Positions 1-12,869 of a DNA stretch of 64,000 bases are shown here, piece by piece; within the stretch, counting starts at the first letter, position 1; every line of letters begins with the position of its first letter. This stretch comes from Ailanthus altissimus (taxonomy: Eukaryota; Streptophyta; Magnoliopsida; Sapindales; Simaroubaceae). Under the pieces are notes generated by a model. The model made no database searches and was not told the DNA's origin. It worked only from the letters and a program-made list of their open reading frames with translations. Position numbers and translations under genes: made by a program. The stretch is taken from assembly GCA_946807835.1 (NCBI GenBank), contig OX327693.1, positions 3,551,501 through 3,615,500 on the forward strand, read 5' to 3'.

Positions 1-1811
1 GTCAAATCGATGTGCATTTTCAGGTATAGACTTTGTTCATCTCTCTTTGCATTTTGATTGTTCTGCCCTTTTTTTTTCTTATCATAGCAGTTCTATTTTT
101 CCCCGATTTGTACTGAGGTTTAGGCATATAGCATCTCATTACCTTGAGTTTCAAGTCTTTTTTTTCACGCTCAAGTATTCATTTATTCATCATCCATATA
201 AATGGTTTATTGCCATCCCCCTAAACCAATGTTTGCAGTAAAGAAATTTGAATTTTGATTACCATGCACTTCTGATTATCCTAATTTGACAATTTATTTG
301 CATGTAGCTTTTCAGTTCCACTAGGGTAACAATTGTGTTTAGAATTCGTTTGCACAGTTGGCAGTGGCATGAAAATAAGCATCCATTACATTCCTTGGGT
401 TGTAGTGTCATGAATCATCATTTATGAATATGTTAATATTCTTTTTCATATTGTTATATATGATTGATTTTAGGTCTGTGCCACGACCATTGAATGGAAG
501 CTATGGAGCTTGCTATTATATATGTTAGGCTGCAATGAATTTCTTATTTACTCGGAAATATAATTAACTTACCTACAGTTAATTTAGTTTTGAGAACTGC
601 TTCAGTTTAAATCATGGTCCACTGGGACAGTCAGTACTACCTTGTACTAATTTGCAAATCGGTGACCATTCTAAACTTCGATTTAACTTGCTTTCTTCCA
701 ATAATTTTGAGGTGGTTGAGAAGCAAAAACTGGCTGCATTTAGATTTGGTTGAACAGAAATTTATCCACTTTTGTAACTTGTCTTCTTCAAGCTAAAGAT
801 GTAACTTGAGTTTAAACCTAGATATTACTGCATTTACCCATCATCAGTTTATTAGTGAAGAATGAGGTGTATTTATCATGTTTTTAAACCAATTGGAGAA
901 CTTAGATTACTTTGCTTGCAAACATGCCATTTGCTGAAAAATAAGGCAATGCATATAATTTCCAACTAACACAAAGATGGCTTCTTTTTATCTTATTGCA
1001 TAAGTTGGCTCAACCTCATGTCTTCACTTTGCATAGTTTTGATTGATCGAATTTATTGATAGTAGAGAATGCAGTAAAAGTTTTGGATTTTTATTTCTAG
1101 AATTTGTAAATTTTAGATGTTGTTGCCATCCTTGCATGTTGGAAGGAGTTGAACCAGATATAGAAGATACAATGAATCTTTTAAGTAATCTTACATGCTA
1201 TTAAAATTAAAGCTAGAACTAAAATTATATTTATATGAACTGATGATTTATATTGTAGAAATCCTTTTTCTTCCTCTTTTTCCAAATCTTTCAGGTAGGT
1301 TAAAGATATCTACTGAACTTGAAATCACACTATTTTCTGCTTCTGCATTATTTTAATATTGACAGGCAATTGCTAGAATGTTTTCTTGAAGATTGAATAC
1401 ATTTTGCAGGAGGGCATTGAAGGAGTTTACTTCATTTTTTTCACTTAAATGTTGAATTTAAGGAAACAAGTATTTCATACTTTTAACCTTATTCTATGAG
1501 TAAGCTTTTTATTGGAGATTTGGTGATTCAACAATCTTGTTTGGGCAAGAATTGAGATGAATATCAAATAGGAGAGTCACAAATAGTCCAAAATGTGTGG
1601 GACACACATGAGAAAATCTAGGACGTGTGAGACACGAAGGGGAAAGCGCAACAAGACTCTAAAACACGAAGGAAGCGAGAAAAAGCGGAGTTGGTAACAG
1701 GGTTGAGTACCGCAGGCCTAGATCAAAAACCCAATGCCATGGCGCCAGAGCGGGCAGAGTCTATTTTTTTTTTTTCTAATTTTTGAGTTTTGAAAAGTTT
1801 TGAACTTTCAA
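1..1811. other. Non-coding stretch, nothing recognised
   Basis: The stretch is AT-rich and holds only short open frames on both strands, none resembling a known protein. It could be intron or flank of a gene outside the window. Bases 1590-1740 are less AT-rich than their surroundings and are not recognised. No RNA gene, tandem repeat or inverted-end element was seen. Confidence 0.5.
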
Positions 1812-2120
1812 AACAAGTGATAGCCTATGAAAACTCCATCACTTGAACAAAGAAGGTACTTCACCTTATTCATTGATGACTATACTAGAATGATGTGGGT
1901 ATATTTTCTTCATGAAAGATGAGAAGTCCTGAAAGTCTTCAAGAAGTTCAAGAATTTTGTAAAAAAGCAGAGTGGTTATAGCCTTAAGAAGTGATAGAGG
2001 GAAAGAGTATACTTTCAGACATATCAACCAGTTGTGTGATGATGAAAGAGCACTAATTGACAGTAGGCTATACTCCATAACAAAATAGAGTCTCAAAAAG
2101 AAAAAAAATATATAATAGTC

Positions 2121-2357
2121 ATGAAGATGGCAAGGTCAATGTTGAAAGAAAATAGTCTGCCAAATTCATTTTGGGTAGAAGCAGTGTATACAATAGTATA
2201 CCTTTTAAATAGATGTCCAATAAAAGTTGTACAAGACATGACTCCTATAAAGGCATCGAGCAAGCAGAAGCCTTCAGCATGTCATCTCAAAGTATTTGGT
2301 TGTGTGTGCTATGTCTATGTTCCAGCAGAAAAAGGCTTAAACTGGAAGAAAATATAA
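2121..2357 (+). pseudogene. Copia integrase C-terminal fragment
   Basis: A 78-residue open piece of the decayed Copia pol. It contains the integrase/GAG-pol segment read as NSFWVEAVYTIVYLLNRCP followed by HLKVFGCVCYVYVP, typical of the region after the catalytic core of Copia integrases. Upstream (about 1850-2110) the core is frameshifted and interrupted; downstream the frame stops before reverse transcriptase. It is not an independent gene. Confidence 0.8.
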
Positions 2358-3142
2358 AGAAAGGAATATTCTTATGATATAGTGCAAAGTCAAAAGGCTA
2401 TTGGATGCATAATCTAAAAACTAATAAACTGATGATTAAGATAGATGTTGAGTTCGATGAGTCAGCCTCATGGAACTAAAATGAAGATAAGGTTGAGGAA
2501 AAAAGTATCACAGTACCAGCAAACCAAAGGAAGGGAATCACAGGTAAAGATAAAGGTGAAGAGACAGAATTAGAAGTTTATAGAATACCTCCAGAATTGA
2601 TAACAAAGCAAAATAAACCATCTTTTGAGTCACCATTAAGAAAAGTTAAAGAACTCAAAAACATATATGAGACATGTAATTTCTCTACAGATGAACTAGG
2701 AAGCTTTGAAGAAGCAGTAAAATAGAAAATATGAAGGAATGCTATAGAAGAAAAGATTGAGACAATTGAAAAGAATCAAACATGGGAACTTGTAGAGCAT
2801 TCTCAAGATAAAGAGATCATCAGTGTCAAATGGGTGCACAAGACCAAGATCAATCCAAACGGTTCAGTCCAGAAATATAAAGCAAGGCTTCTGATAAAAG
2901 GCCATTCTCAATAACCAGGCATCAACTACAATGAAACTTTTGCTCCAGTAGCACGACTAGACACAATAAGAGCACTCGTGGCGCTTATAGCTCAAAACAA
3001 ATGGAAGGTTTATCAGCTCGATGTAAAGTCATCATTCTTGAATGGTTTTCTAGAAGAATAAGTATATATGGAGCAGCCATAGGAGTTCGTTAAACAAGGC
3101 AATGAAGAAAAAGTTCTAAAACTAAAAAAGGTTCTATATGGA

Positions 3143-3662
3143 TTGAAACAAGCACTTCGAGCATGGTACAATTGTATAGACAACTACCATATCAATTCAG
3201 ATTTCAGAAGGAGCAAAAGTGAGCCAACACTATACATCAAGACCCAAGATGATTTAGGTATTCTCATTATCTCTTTATATATCGATAATCTCATATATAC
3301 AAGAAACAATGACAAAATACTACAAAAATTTAAAGAAGACATGATGAAGACATTTAAGATGAGTGATCTTGGGTTAATGCATTACTTTCCTAGCATTGAA
3401 ATAAGTCAAGAATTAGAAGGAATCTTTATTTTCCAAAAGAATTACACAAAATTTATTGAAGAAATTTAAGATGTTTGGGTGCAAAACTGTAGCTACACCT
3501 TTGGTTACCTGTGAAAATTTTAAAAAAGAAAATGGGTCGGAGAAGATAGATGGATCACTCTATAGAAGCTTAATCAGAAGCTTACTATATCTTATAGTAA
3601 CTTGTCCAAACATAATGTATGCTACCAGTCTTCTCTCAAGATTTATACAGGAACCATCCTAG
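3143..3662 (+). pseudogene. Copia reverse transcriptase fragments
   Basis: Two adjacent open pieces (3143-3469 and 3456-3662) in different frames encode the second half of a Copia reverse transcriptase. The first includes a diverged active-site segment (LYIDN where YVDD is usual) and MSDLGLMHYF. The second matches the connection to RNase H (SLYRSLIRSLLYL). The frame change around 3456-3469 and the altered YVDD motif indicate loss of function. Confidence 0.8.
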
Positions 3663-4232
3663 GTTTAATATGGAGCAACAAAGTGAATTCTAAGATATCT
3701 ATAAGGCACAATGGACTATAGGATTTGATATAAGCCTACTGCAGACTCAAAACTAATTAGATATACAGACAATGATTAGGCAGGATTCGTTGATGACATG
3801 AAAAGCACATCAAGTTATGCTTTCACTATCGGGTCTAGCATATTCTATTGGTCATAAACAAAATAAGCAACAGTGGCACAATCATCAGCTGAAGCAGAAT
3901 ACGTAGCAGTAGAAAGCTCAACTTGTCAAGCAATAAGGTTGAGAAGAATATTTAAAGACTTTGGAGAAAAAAAAATGAAGCTATAGAAATATTCTGCGAT
4001 AACAAGTCAACAATAGCTATGGTAAAAAAATTCAGTGTTCCACAATAAGACTAAGCATATTGCAATCAAGCATCACTTTCTAAGAGAGGCATCAACAAAC
4101 AAGGAGATTGAACTCAAGTGTTACAGAATAGAAGAACAAATTGCAAATATCTTCACCAATGCATTTTCAATATCAAAGTTCGAGTTATTGTGAGAAATGC
4201 TGAGAGTTCAATGAAAGTGCATTAAAGAGGAG

Positions 4233-4756
4233 TGTTGAAAATTAATGCACTTTCTAAGGAGGCTCAAAATATTAAGTATTCAAAGTATCTAGACAAATCT
4301 ATAATTGTCTAGAAAATTATGAAAAATTTGTAATAAATGTCAAAAGAATTCTAAAAATATTTGAAAGTTTACAAGATTTTTTGTAATAGGTCAAAGATTG
4401 TGGGAGTTAGATGAGATTTTTGAGAAGTAAAAGGCAATGGCTACAAATATAAATAAGAGGTGTGTCAAATGTTCCATCAAGCTGAAATGAGCTAACAGAA
4501 CCCTCTCCAAAGTAATGTAATCCCTTCCTTTCTATAATAAAGCTTTCTTTTATCATCCAAAACATATATTTAACAAAAATCTTCAAAAACATTATCTTTT
4601 CAATCACCCTATAAATTCTTATCAATATATCTGAAGTCAAGTGGTTGGGGTCATATAATAGTAGTTAAAATACTATTTATATAGTTACTATTTATAGAGA
4701 TACTATTCACAAATATGGTACTGTTATTTTTACAATAGAGTCCAAAATTTTTATCA
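4233..4756 (+). repeat. 3' LTR of the decayed Copia element
   Basis: The LTR begins TGTTGAAAATTAATGCAC directly after a purine-rich tract (AAAGAGGAG) that follows the RNase H remnant, as expected for a Copia 3' LTR. It contains a TATA-like ATATAAATAAG near 4447-4457 and an AATAAA at 4536-4541. The right end is placed at the CA of TTATCA because a primer-binding-site-like sequence follows two bases later. No matching 5' LTR was found upstream. Confidence 0.65.
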
Positions 4757-5583
4757 GTGATATCAGAGCATATCACTTCTAACAATAATTAAGTCGAAGG
4801 TTAATTTTTCATACAAATTAATGTGGTTATTGTTTAATTTGACACATTTAAAAGAGTGATAGGTCATAGGATTATGTGCTAAGTTCTAACATGATCGTAG
4901 AAGATCAGTTGTCAAATTGAGTGCCGGAGGCCAAATTAGAAGCATAATTACTGTGTCTCGGACCTGTTTGGAAAAGCAACAACAATTTATAACTGAAAGG
5001 AAGTAATACAAAGCAGTTCAGTTTATAGAAATCAGTTCACCACTGAAAGATAAAACAACTTTATTAAGATGGAAAACCTAATAAAGAACTTAAGCTAACT
5101 TGAATTTCAGTCAACAAACAAATATTAAATAGTTCAAAGCTACTGAGAAAACGTCATGGTTTATGATAGGATACAAATAACCTCACCTTATTAAAAAAAC
5201 GTCTTACGCTCCGAATTTAGAGGCAATTCAGAAGTGAGAAAGCCCCCACCTGAAATTCCATGTAAAGCACCGAGCTCAGAATCAAGCATCATTGCCAAAT
5301 TACAAATCATTATCATTTACAGAGAGTTGAAGTGAAGCAGAAATGTAATGGCTGTCTCAAAGTTGTCATCACGATTTTTGATATTGCAGTTCTTTCATTG
5401 CAGGTTTTAGAACCATATGGAAGCAAGTTATGATGAAAAATCAAACAAGTGACCGAGTTTGGCATACAAAGCCTATTAATGGAGGCACCGTGTGTATTTG
5501 ATTTTGGGCCCTTTTAAATTTTAATAAATACTACATGCATCAAGTTAATATCTCAGTTTTTTCTTGTAATTATTTATAAATCT
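4757..5583. other. Intergenic, one PBS-like motif, otherwise nothing recognised
   Basis: TGATATCAGAGC at 4758-4769 differs by one base from the usual plant initiator-Met primer binding site. The rest has no long open frame and no recognised repeat; 4860-5480 is somewhat less AT-rich than its surroundings but matches nothing I know. Confidence 0.4.
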
Positions 5584-6316
5584 GGGGGAGATTACCACTT
5601 TCTCCTACTGTTTTCAACATTTCCACTTACTCCCCTAATTCTTTTTTATATTACTATATTACCCCCCTATTGTTAGAAAGTTTCTCCTAAGTAATTATTT
5701 TTTTTCCATTTAGAATTTTACTTATGTGAAAAGTGAGATTTAAAATTATAAAATAATTTAATTATTATTTAAATATAAATATATATAAATTTTAATAGTT
5801 TAATAATTATATTAAATATAAAAACAATTTTATTATGAATATAACAATATTTTTCTTACTTTCGAAAATTAATCTATTCAAAAAATTATACTCATAATGC
5901 GTTTTATCAAACATAATTTTGTGTGTTTTTTTATTTTATTTAGTATTAATTAAATTTTTTAAAAATTATCCAGGTTTAAAATAATATTAGTTTTTAAGTT
6001 CTAGTAAATTATATTTTTGTAGATTTAGTAATAAAAATATTACTAAGATGCTAAGATAAAATACACTAAAAGAAAAAGGTATATATTTACTATATTATTA
6101 AGATCAAAATGCACTAAATTATTTTTTTAAAAGCATCTTTTTAAATATTTTATTAAATTTAAATGTAAAAATATTAAATAATTATGTAAAATAACTAATA
6201 TATCCTTAAAAGTGTATTTTCTCTCATAACAGAGAAGTAATGGGTAATGTGAAACAATTATAAGGGTAAGTAGTAAATATGAGAAATAATAGGAGGGAAG
6301 TTGTAATTTTGTCTTA
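5584..6316. mobile_element. MITE-like element with long imperfect terminal inverted repeats
   Basis: The left about 95 bases (5584-5680, containing ATTACCACTTTCTCCTACTG) pair, with mismatches and small gaps, with the right end (6222-6316), whose reverse complement contains ATTACAACTTCCCTCCTATT. The core is very AT-rich with no coding capacity. This is the form of a non-autonomous DNA transposon. I could not identify a clear target-site duplication, so the superfamily is open. Confidence 0.5.
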
Positions 6317-6871
6317 ATTTAACAATGAGTAGGGTCTTTGGATTTAACGAAATATACTAGAACGTGATAAGGATATCCTTATTTCTTTGTTTCTTTTTTA
6401 TCGCTCTAATCAAATTAGGAAACCTAATCACTTGTTGACTCTTTTGCGATCCTATCGTTACATTTCCATTTCTTGGCATCAATTTCTTGTTCTATATTGC
6501 CTCAAATTTTCGGCCCTTAATTTGTAAAGACTGAATTAAAAGTTTCTGATTCTTTATTAAAAGCTGTTCATGTCGTTTATCATGAACCCAAAACTTTTAT
6601 ACATATGAATGGGGCAAACTGAGATCTTTAATTTGATGTCCATTTGATCAGATATTTTGAAGAGAAGTGTGTGTAGTTGTTTGGGAGTTTTGAGTATTCT
6701 TTTTTTAAAGTAAATTATTTAATTTAAAAAAGTTATGGTTAAGAGATAAAAGTGTTCTAAAATTCATTTTTTAGTTACAAGAAATAAAAAATTTGATGTG
6801 TGGCTAAAAAAATAAAGTATTAAAATAAGGGTTATTTTAAATTTTTTCCAATTATAAAAGAAATGCATCCT
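6317..6871. other. Intergenic, nothing recognised
   Basis: AT-rich sequence between the inverted-repeat element and the mitochondrial insertion. No open frame, repeat or RNA gene was recognised. Confidence 0.5.
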
Positions 6872-7103
6872 AAGGGGGCTTATGCACTCCACGACTTTCT
6901 TATGTTATGGGGTCTCGAAGAGTGAATTTAGCTGTATCAGTAAGCTGAAAAAGCCCTTTCTCTTTTCATAATAAGGTCAGCTTCATAACTCCAACCTATA
7001 CAAGGGGTTGGCGCCGTCGCTTACTAAGCACTAGTTCTATCCCAGCCAAGCAACCAAAGCGGGGGACCTCGGTGGGAATAGTGAAAGAAAGAGAAGGGGA
7101 AGA

Positions 7104-7177
7104 AGCGAGGTAGAGGAATTGGTCGACTCATTAGGCCCATGACCTGAAGACTGCAGGTTCAAATCCTGTCCTCGCCT
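7104..7177 (+). tRNA. trnfM: Mitochondrial-type initiator tRNA-fMet(CAU) within the NUMT
   Basis: The 74 bases fold as a cloverleaf: acceptor AGCGAGG pairs with CCTCGCC leaving A1 opposite C72, the unpaired first position typical of bacterial-type initiators; the anticodon loop reads CCCATGACC (CAT anticodon); the T arm is GCAGGTTCAAATCCTGT. The body matches plant mitochondrial trnfM as I know it. In the nucleus it is probably not functional as an initiator of organelle translation, though it keeps A/B-box-like segments. Confidence 0.85.
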
Positions 7178-10100
7178 AATCACTTGAGATGCTGGGGGAG
7201 CTGGCAGCTGTGCCCTAACTCACTCCTTTGAGTAAGAATTTCCTTTTTATGCTTTTTTTTTTGTATGCTTTGTAGTTTTGTTCAACATCATTTATTAGAA
7301 GGGGGCGGACATGGAAGGCAAAAAGTAAAAAAAGAAAGAAAAAGGATGCTAAATGGTATGGTAAAGTAAACCCTTGGAGGACCACCGAGGCTGAAACTAA
7401 GTCGAATAAACAAAAATGAAGAATCAAAGTGGAATGCTACAAAGGTAAAATCCAGAATGAAAAAGGCAATGGCGCTTGCCGTAGAAAGAGATTAGACCGG
7501 TTTGGGACTCCAACTACCAATGATCAAAAGTTTTCAAGACAAATCCATGGAGTCTAGTCATGCTGCTTCAAAAGAATCCTTTGGGTCTTTTCTTCCTATC
7601 TGGTTCTCTGGAACCGATGAAATCCTATGTTCAGAAGCACGCTTAGCCACTTCAAAAAGGTTGGACGAACTCTCCCCAGTCAAACAAAAGGATGGAAGGA
7701 CTTTCGCTTGTTAAGTAACGTATCCAATATAATTTCCACTAACTCGATTTCAGTACTCAATTCCTTCGTTCTTAGATCTTGATTCTTCTTTCTTTATCGA
7801 CAAAGTAATTAGTCGCTAGGGTCATTAAGTAAGTAATAGCATAAGAGAAAGAGGTTCGATACTAATCAAATGAATTGAGTCCATTAAGCAATATTTCCCA
7901 CCTCCTAGGAAGAGGCATAACCTATTCATAGGATTCCGTGTTCAAGGCAAGGCACGAAGAAGAAGTTTAGGGCTTGGCTTAACAGAAAAAAAGAAATGAG
8001 GGAGTCGCAATGAATAGGAAAGGGAAGGAGTCCACCTGCAAAAGCAAGGAATGCATCATCAATTTGTTCTGTAGTTCTTATTCGATTTTGGGTGAACAAG
8101 GGGTGAAGGGGTGGGCATAGCTCTTTCTCCAATCGTCTTTTGAGCCCAACCCTCTTTAATGCACAAGGTTACACAGCTATCTGAGGTGTCTAAAAGTCAA
8201 CTTTCGTTAAGCCATCTCTTAAGGGAAATGATCACTAAAAGCCATTTGGACGATGAAACCGCTCCACCAGCAGCCAACCCTACCTGTACTGTGAGCCTTG
8301 TAAAGCTAATTCCACTAGAGGAAGTCAATACACGAGATAGAGCTTTTTCCTCCCCTGATTTCAAATGTTAGCTGGTTCTAGGACGTGAGCTAGTTCAAGA
8401 AAATCAACGAGGTTCAAAACCGATCAAATGAAATTCCACCCTTGGACATGAGTAGGTGCCCCTTCAATAGATGGACTTGGAGTTTACCCTTTTGCAATCC
8501 GCCCTATCACACTGGAAAAGTCAGTTAACCACTCCGACATAACGAGATGGGATTTGAGAATCTATTTTGCAGAGTCCACCATGATAGGAACCTTAACCTA
8601 ATATGGTAGTAGGAGCGCCTGGTTTAGACAATCAGCTCTATTTCTGGTATGTCAAATAGTGGGGTTGGTTGTTAACTCCTTCTTGTTCAATAAAAAGCAT
8701 AGGAGTAGCCTAATCTAGAATGAATATCGTGGTTGAATCCTTCCCTCTTATTTGATATTGACCTTTCTTTCTCTTATGTTCCTAAAGGTATAAGAAGAGA
8801 AAAGAGGTATACATTCAATACACCTCTTCAGTCCCCTCTAGTCTCAGAAGATAAAATAAGGTATGTATTCCACCCTATTCGCATTCAAGTCTTCGTCTTC
8901 ATGCTCCTACTAAAATTCTTCTTTCCCGCCTTTCATCCTCTTCGATCCTTTTCAACTCTCCCTTCCCAATCACCGTCAACAAAAGCCTTTCTGAAGCAAA
9001 AGTCATAAGATAAAGGCGTCAGTCATCATTCAGTAGCATGGGATTGGGTCTTTTCACATCTCGTTGTAGTGTCTGCTTTCATTCATGAAGTAGCGAGGCA
9101 CACAGGGATTAGAGTAGGCAAGTGAGTATGGAGGAACCATGGTTTGAATGCTGCGTATATAAATATTCTCAATGAAACTATTGGAAGCACGATGGAAGGA
9201 CCATGAATCAATGTACAGAGGTTCCCTTTAAAGGATAAAGAATGGACGGTTTAAGCAAGTAATCGATACACAGAAGCAGAGCAGTATACTCAGCTCTTTC
9301 TTCCTTTCCTTCTCGTCGTAGGCCAAGCCCTCCCTTTTTATAATGCTTTGAGTCGATACTGGAACCTTTCTTCGTTCGTTCCTTGATCGCTATGAAACAA
9401 CCTTTTATACGGTGTTCTTTCTTCCTCGAAACGGCGTGAAAGCCTAACTATAAGCTATGAAGACTTACCAAATTAAACATACTAATTTAATGAGAAAGCC
9501 AATCCCTTTCTTAATGAGACATGAAGCTCAAACTAGACCATTCCATTCTGTCACGAGGGATGCTTTCCCTTGATAACCCATCATATTCCTTTCAATTTTC
9601 ACTGCGGATGTCTTCGATGGAAGTCCCCCCTGGGCCTAGCTTTCTTTAACCTTGAATGAACTTTCTTTTAGTGCCTTGCCCATTGTCTTAGTCGGGAATG
9701 CTCCTTTTCATAGCTCGTAATTCATTTCTGTTTCATATTTTAGTTACGGGAAAAGCAAACTAAGATTTTTTAGAGCAGAGCTGACTTTGGTCAATAAGTT
9801 TACTTACCTGAACCGCATCATTCTCCTCTCTCTTTCCGATTCCTTCCTTGCTTGCATGCTTCAAGAGCTACCAGAGCAGAGGAATTGAATTGCCATACAA
9901 TATCCGTTGGGATTCAATCAATAGGAATGACTACTTTGAGATTTCATCTCATCAATAGAACCACCGCTTTAATAAGAGGCTGAGATTGAGCCGATGACCG
10001 CCCTGACTAATAAGCTATCTTGCCCCTTTCACACTATCAGAGTCAGCAACCAAAGAACTAATGAATCGGCTGAGACTGAGATTGAGCCCATGACCTGCCT

Positions 10101-11024
10101 CTACTGCCAATCCGCTATCACACTTCCAGATATGAATATGAAATCCTTCTAATTTCCATACTTGTAGGGTAAGTACTTGAACTCTATTTATTTCGGGGTG
10201 AGCAAACTACTAAGTATTAAGCTGCCTGAACCCGCTCCGGCCTAGAATTCTAAACTACGAACACCGACTTTCTTCGTTGTAGCTTGAGTAACCTCTTACT
10301 TTGCTACTCTAGTGTAGCCTACTTAAACAAAATGGGCATTCCCCTTTCTTCAATAGGACAATGCCTCCTGATGAAAGCTTCCATCTGATGAGTGAGCAAT
10401 CGATGTCAAATAAATACGGTGATGACTCTCAGATGAAAATGGGACGAATCCATCCAAAAGGGAATAGGGACAGGGGGAGGTGAAGCAAAGGCAAAACCGA
10501 GAACTTTAGGCGGTATTTCAATGGAGCTGCCAATTTAGCCTAAACAGAGATGAAGATAAGAGCTGAACTGCTGCACAATCATTTCACGGATCTTCGCCAA
10601 TGGCTTTTGTCTTCGTCCAATCCATAAACATAGGCAACCTTCCATCTGAGACACCCTAGCGAGATTTCCAACCTTTTCAATTGGACAGATCGACATCACC
10701 TTACTTAGACCAAGCACTGCTCAATACTCAAGTCTTATCAGTTACAAGCTACCAATTAGAAACCCATGACTCTGCACATTATACTTCCTTCCGTTTTTGA
10801 CTTCCCGGGGCAGACACACAAAGGACGATTTTCTCGTAGGAGACAGGCCATCGGTCAACCAGTAAAAAGAAACCTCATGCTACGAACCTCTAAAGGATGA
10901 TAGTTTGAAGCCAGAAGATAGCCTTTATTGAATCAGCTAGGAAAGCATCACTCTACCCACATCAGAATGGTAACTAGGACAAATGCGAAACTATAACACA
11001 AATGCTAGACCCCAGCCCGATAAG

Positions 11025-11270
11025 TCAGGCAAACGTAAGAGCTCGACCTATCACTGCAATGGTTGTGAATCCTGCCACTCCAATAAAAAGAAAACTAAGA
11101 TTCTGGCGGCAGAGCATGGGCGGCAGAAAAAGAACTATAGTTAGGGCCTCTAAAGTGAATGATCCTGAATTCCTAGAGAACCAAGTCATCTTACATAAGA
11201 TAATCTGAGAGAACGAAAAAGTTGCAACTGGCGTAAACGTTAGAGCAAGAAAGATAGGTTCATAAAGCAA
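11025..11270 (-). other. Unidentified hydrophobic open frame in the NUMT
   Basis: An 81-codon minus-strand frame encodes a hydrophobic peptide with segments such as EPIFLALTFTPVATFSF and FLFIGVAGFTTIAVIG. It overlaps a plus-strand open frame of 68 codons. I could not match it to any plant mitochondrial subunit I know (nad, cox, atp, ccm, sdh). It may be an unnamed mitochondrial ORF or chance. A nuclear copy would not be expected to be expressed. Confidence 0.3.
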
Positions 11271-11880
11271 TTCATTGACCCATTTTCATATCCATGCTCA
11301 GGCGAGACTTCTTCATAGATATCTTCAAGAGATTCCAGGCGGCCGCCAACTACCAACTAGAAGGCATTCCTTGATGCCCTCTATCCACCTTGGGGACAGA
11401 GGATGAATCAGTCAAAGCCAACGCTAAAAAAAAAAAGAAATATTTCATGCAACAGTTCGAACACATCTCTACCGCAGTCGGCCCTTAGTCAACATAAAAC
11501 AAAAGTGTCTCTCGCGCATAAATCTTAAACCAAGAGCCGTATCCCAGTAGCTGAATCGACTTATCCGCTCAACTTCTCTATAGTCTTCTTTCTTGTTTCA
11601 TTACACGATGGCCCAACAACACAACAGATCACGAAGCACCTCATAGCAATCAATTATCAAACTTCAAAGCTGGACACTGGACCAAGTAGGGCAGGCCTCC
11701 CCTTCCCATCGGTAGTGTCTACTGATGGTTTTACCCGAGAACAAGGTACCGAGACCTACCAATAGGGATTAGCGGTGACTAGATCCCCCTGTTCTTATTG
11801 AAGGATAACCTTTTTACTTGTTGCTCATCGATCAGGGTTAGCTTTCTTTTTTAATTCACTTCAACGAATGCGATCAGTAA

Positions 11881-12869
11881 TTTTTTTTATTTTGGACAAT
11901 AATTAAATTTACAATAGAATAATACTACACATCTCAAATTTATATTTTAAATTATATCTCAATTAATGATGTATCAAACAACTATTAGATGTAATGAATA
12001 ATTTTATAATTTACACTATTTTATTAACTAATAATTGCTTGACACATTATTATTTAAAATACAATTTAAGATATAACTTAAAATCTGCTTGTTCCATAGC
12101 CCCACTCATCAATTTACTTATTCACATCATACAAAGAGATTTAAGAGTATTCTTATCTAACTCACTTAGCAACTAAAAAAATATTCAAAAAATAATAATA
12201 ATAAGTAAATTCTGAAACACCATGGAGAATCAATTAAGTTTGATAACTATATTTAGCTTTAGTCGTTTTTAAGGTTAATTCAAAATTTATTCATAAAAAG
12301 CGGTTGCTGGCGAGCTAATAAAAAAACGTCAGCACAAAATTCTCAATTTTAATCTTCTGAATTATAATTGATTAAGGCATTAATAGTGCTTAATTTATAA
12401 AAAGTTTTTATCAAATTAAATTTGATGTATGTAAATTTTGATTAATTTATGGTTAATGTCTTTATTAGTCATTTCGTTTTTAATTTATTTGCAAAATCAA
12501 ATTGGAGATCTTTTTTAAAGGAAAACTATTAGGCTTATAAAGTTAGAATACAATAATTATATGTTGCCGATTGTTTTTATGATCCAGCTAATACACCAAG
12601 AAGAAAATCTAATGCCATCTCCAGTTTCTGTTCAATTTCCTTTGTATTCAGAAAGTATGTAGGCTGTTTCATGGCTTGACTATGAATGAGCTTTTAGCAG
12701 TTCAAATCAACAGTAGGAGACGTCTACAAGCTCTGACTTTCCATCCAATAGCATTCCAAGCAAACCCCTTTGACGATTGTGCTTGTGAGTTTCAAGGGAA
12801 TTTTGCATTCCTTAACCAAAATCATAGAGCCAAACTTCTTGAAGTGCTAAAATAATTTTAATTAATAAT
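11881..12869. other. AT-rich intergenic, nothing recognised
   Basis: Ordinary AT-rich nuclear sequence. A less AT-rich patch at 12640-12850 has a 37-codon minus-strand open stretch, but no protein family was recognised. No RNA gene seen. Confidence 0.45.

Larger units (their letters stand above)
1812..4756 (+). mobile_element. 5'-truncated, decayed Ty1/copia retrotransposon
   Basis: Broken reading frames give, in order, an integrase core (LFIDDYTRMMWVYFL near 1870-1910), the integrase C-terminal part (2121-2357), reverse transcriptase (about 2700-3660, including a diverged YIDN in place of YVDD at 3280-3292) and RNase H (about 3820-4195, with SSAEAEY). The order integrase before reverse transcriptase is diagnostic of Copia. 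Gag, protease and the 5' LTR were not found, so the element is truncated on its left. Many stops and frameshifts show it is old. The 3' LTR follows at 4233-4756. Confidence 0.85.
6872..11880. other. Mitochondrial DNA insertion in the nuclear genome (NUMT)
   Basis: Base composition changes abruptly: this 5 kb is much less AT-rich than both flanks, lacks long A/T runs and has the look of plant mitochondrial intergenic DNA. The anchor is a plant-mitochondrial trnfM at 7104-7177. Short open frames (for example 7502-7714, 8159-8371, 8733-9008, 11025-11270) resemble no protein I can name. Sequence returns to ordinary AT-rich nuclear DNA at about 11870-11890. Exact ends are uncertain. A fragment with an intact tRNA fold suggests a fairly recent transfer. 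Confidence 0.75.

Noticed and set aside
7502..9008. Open frames of 70-91 codons in the mitochondrial-type insert
   Set aside because: No similarity to known mitochondrial proteins that I can recognise; lower AT content lengthens chance frames.
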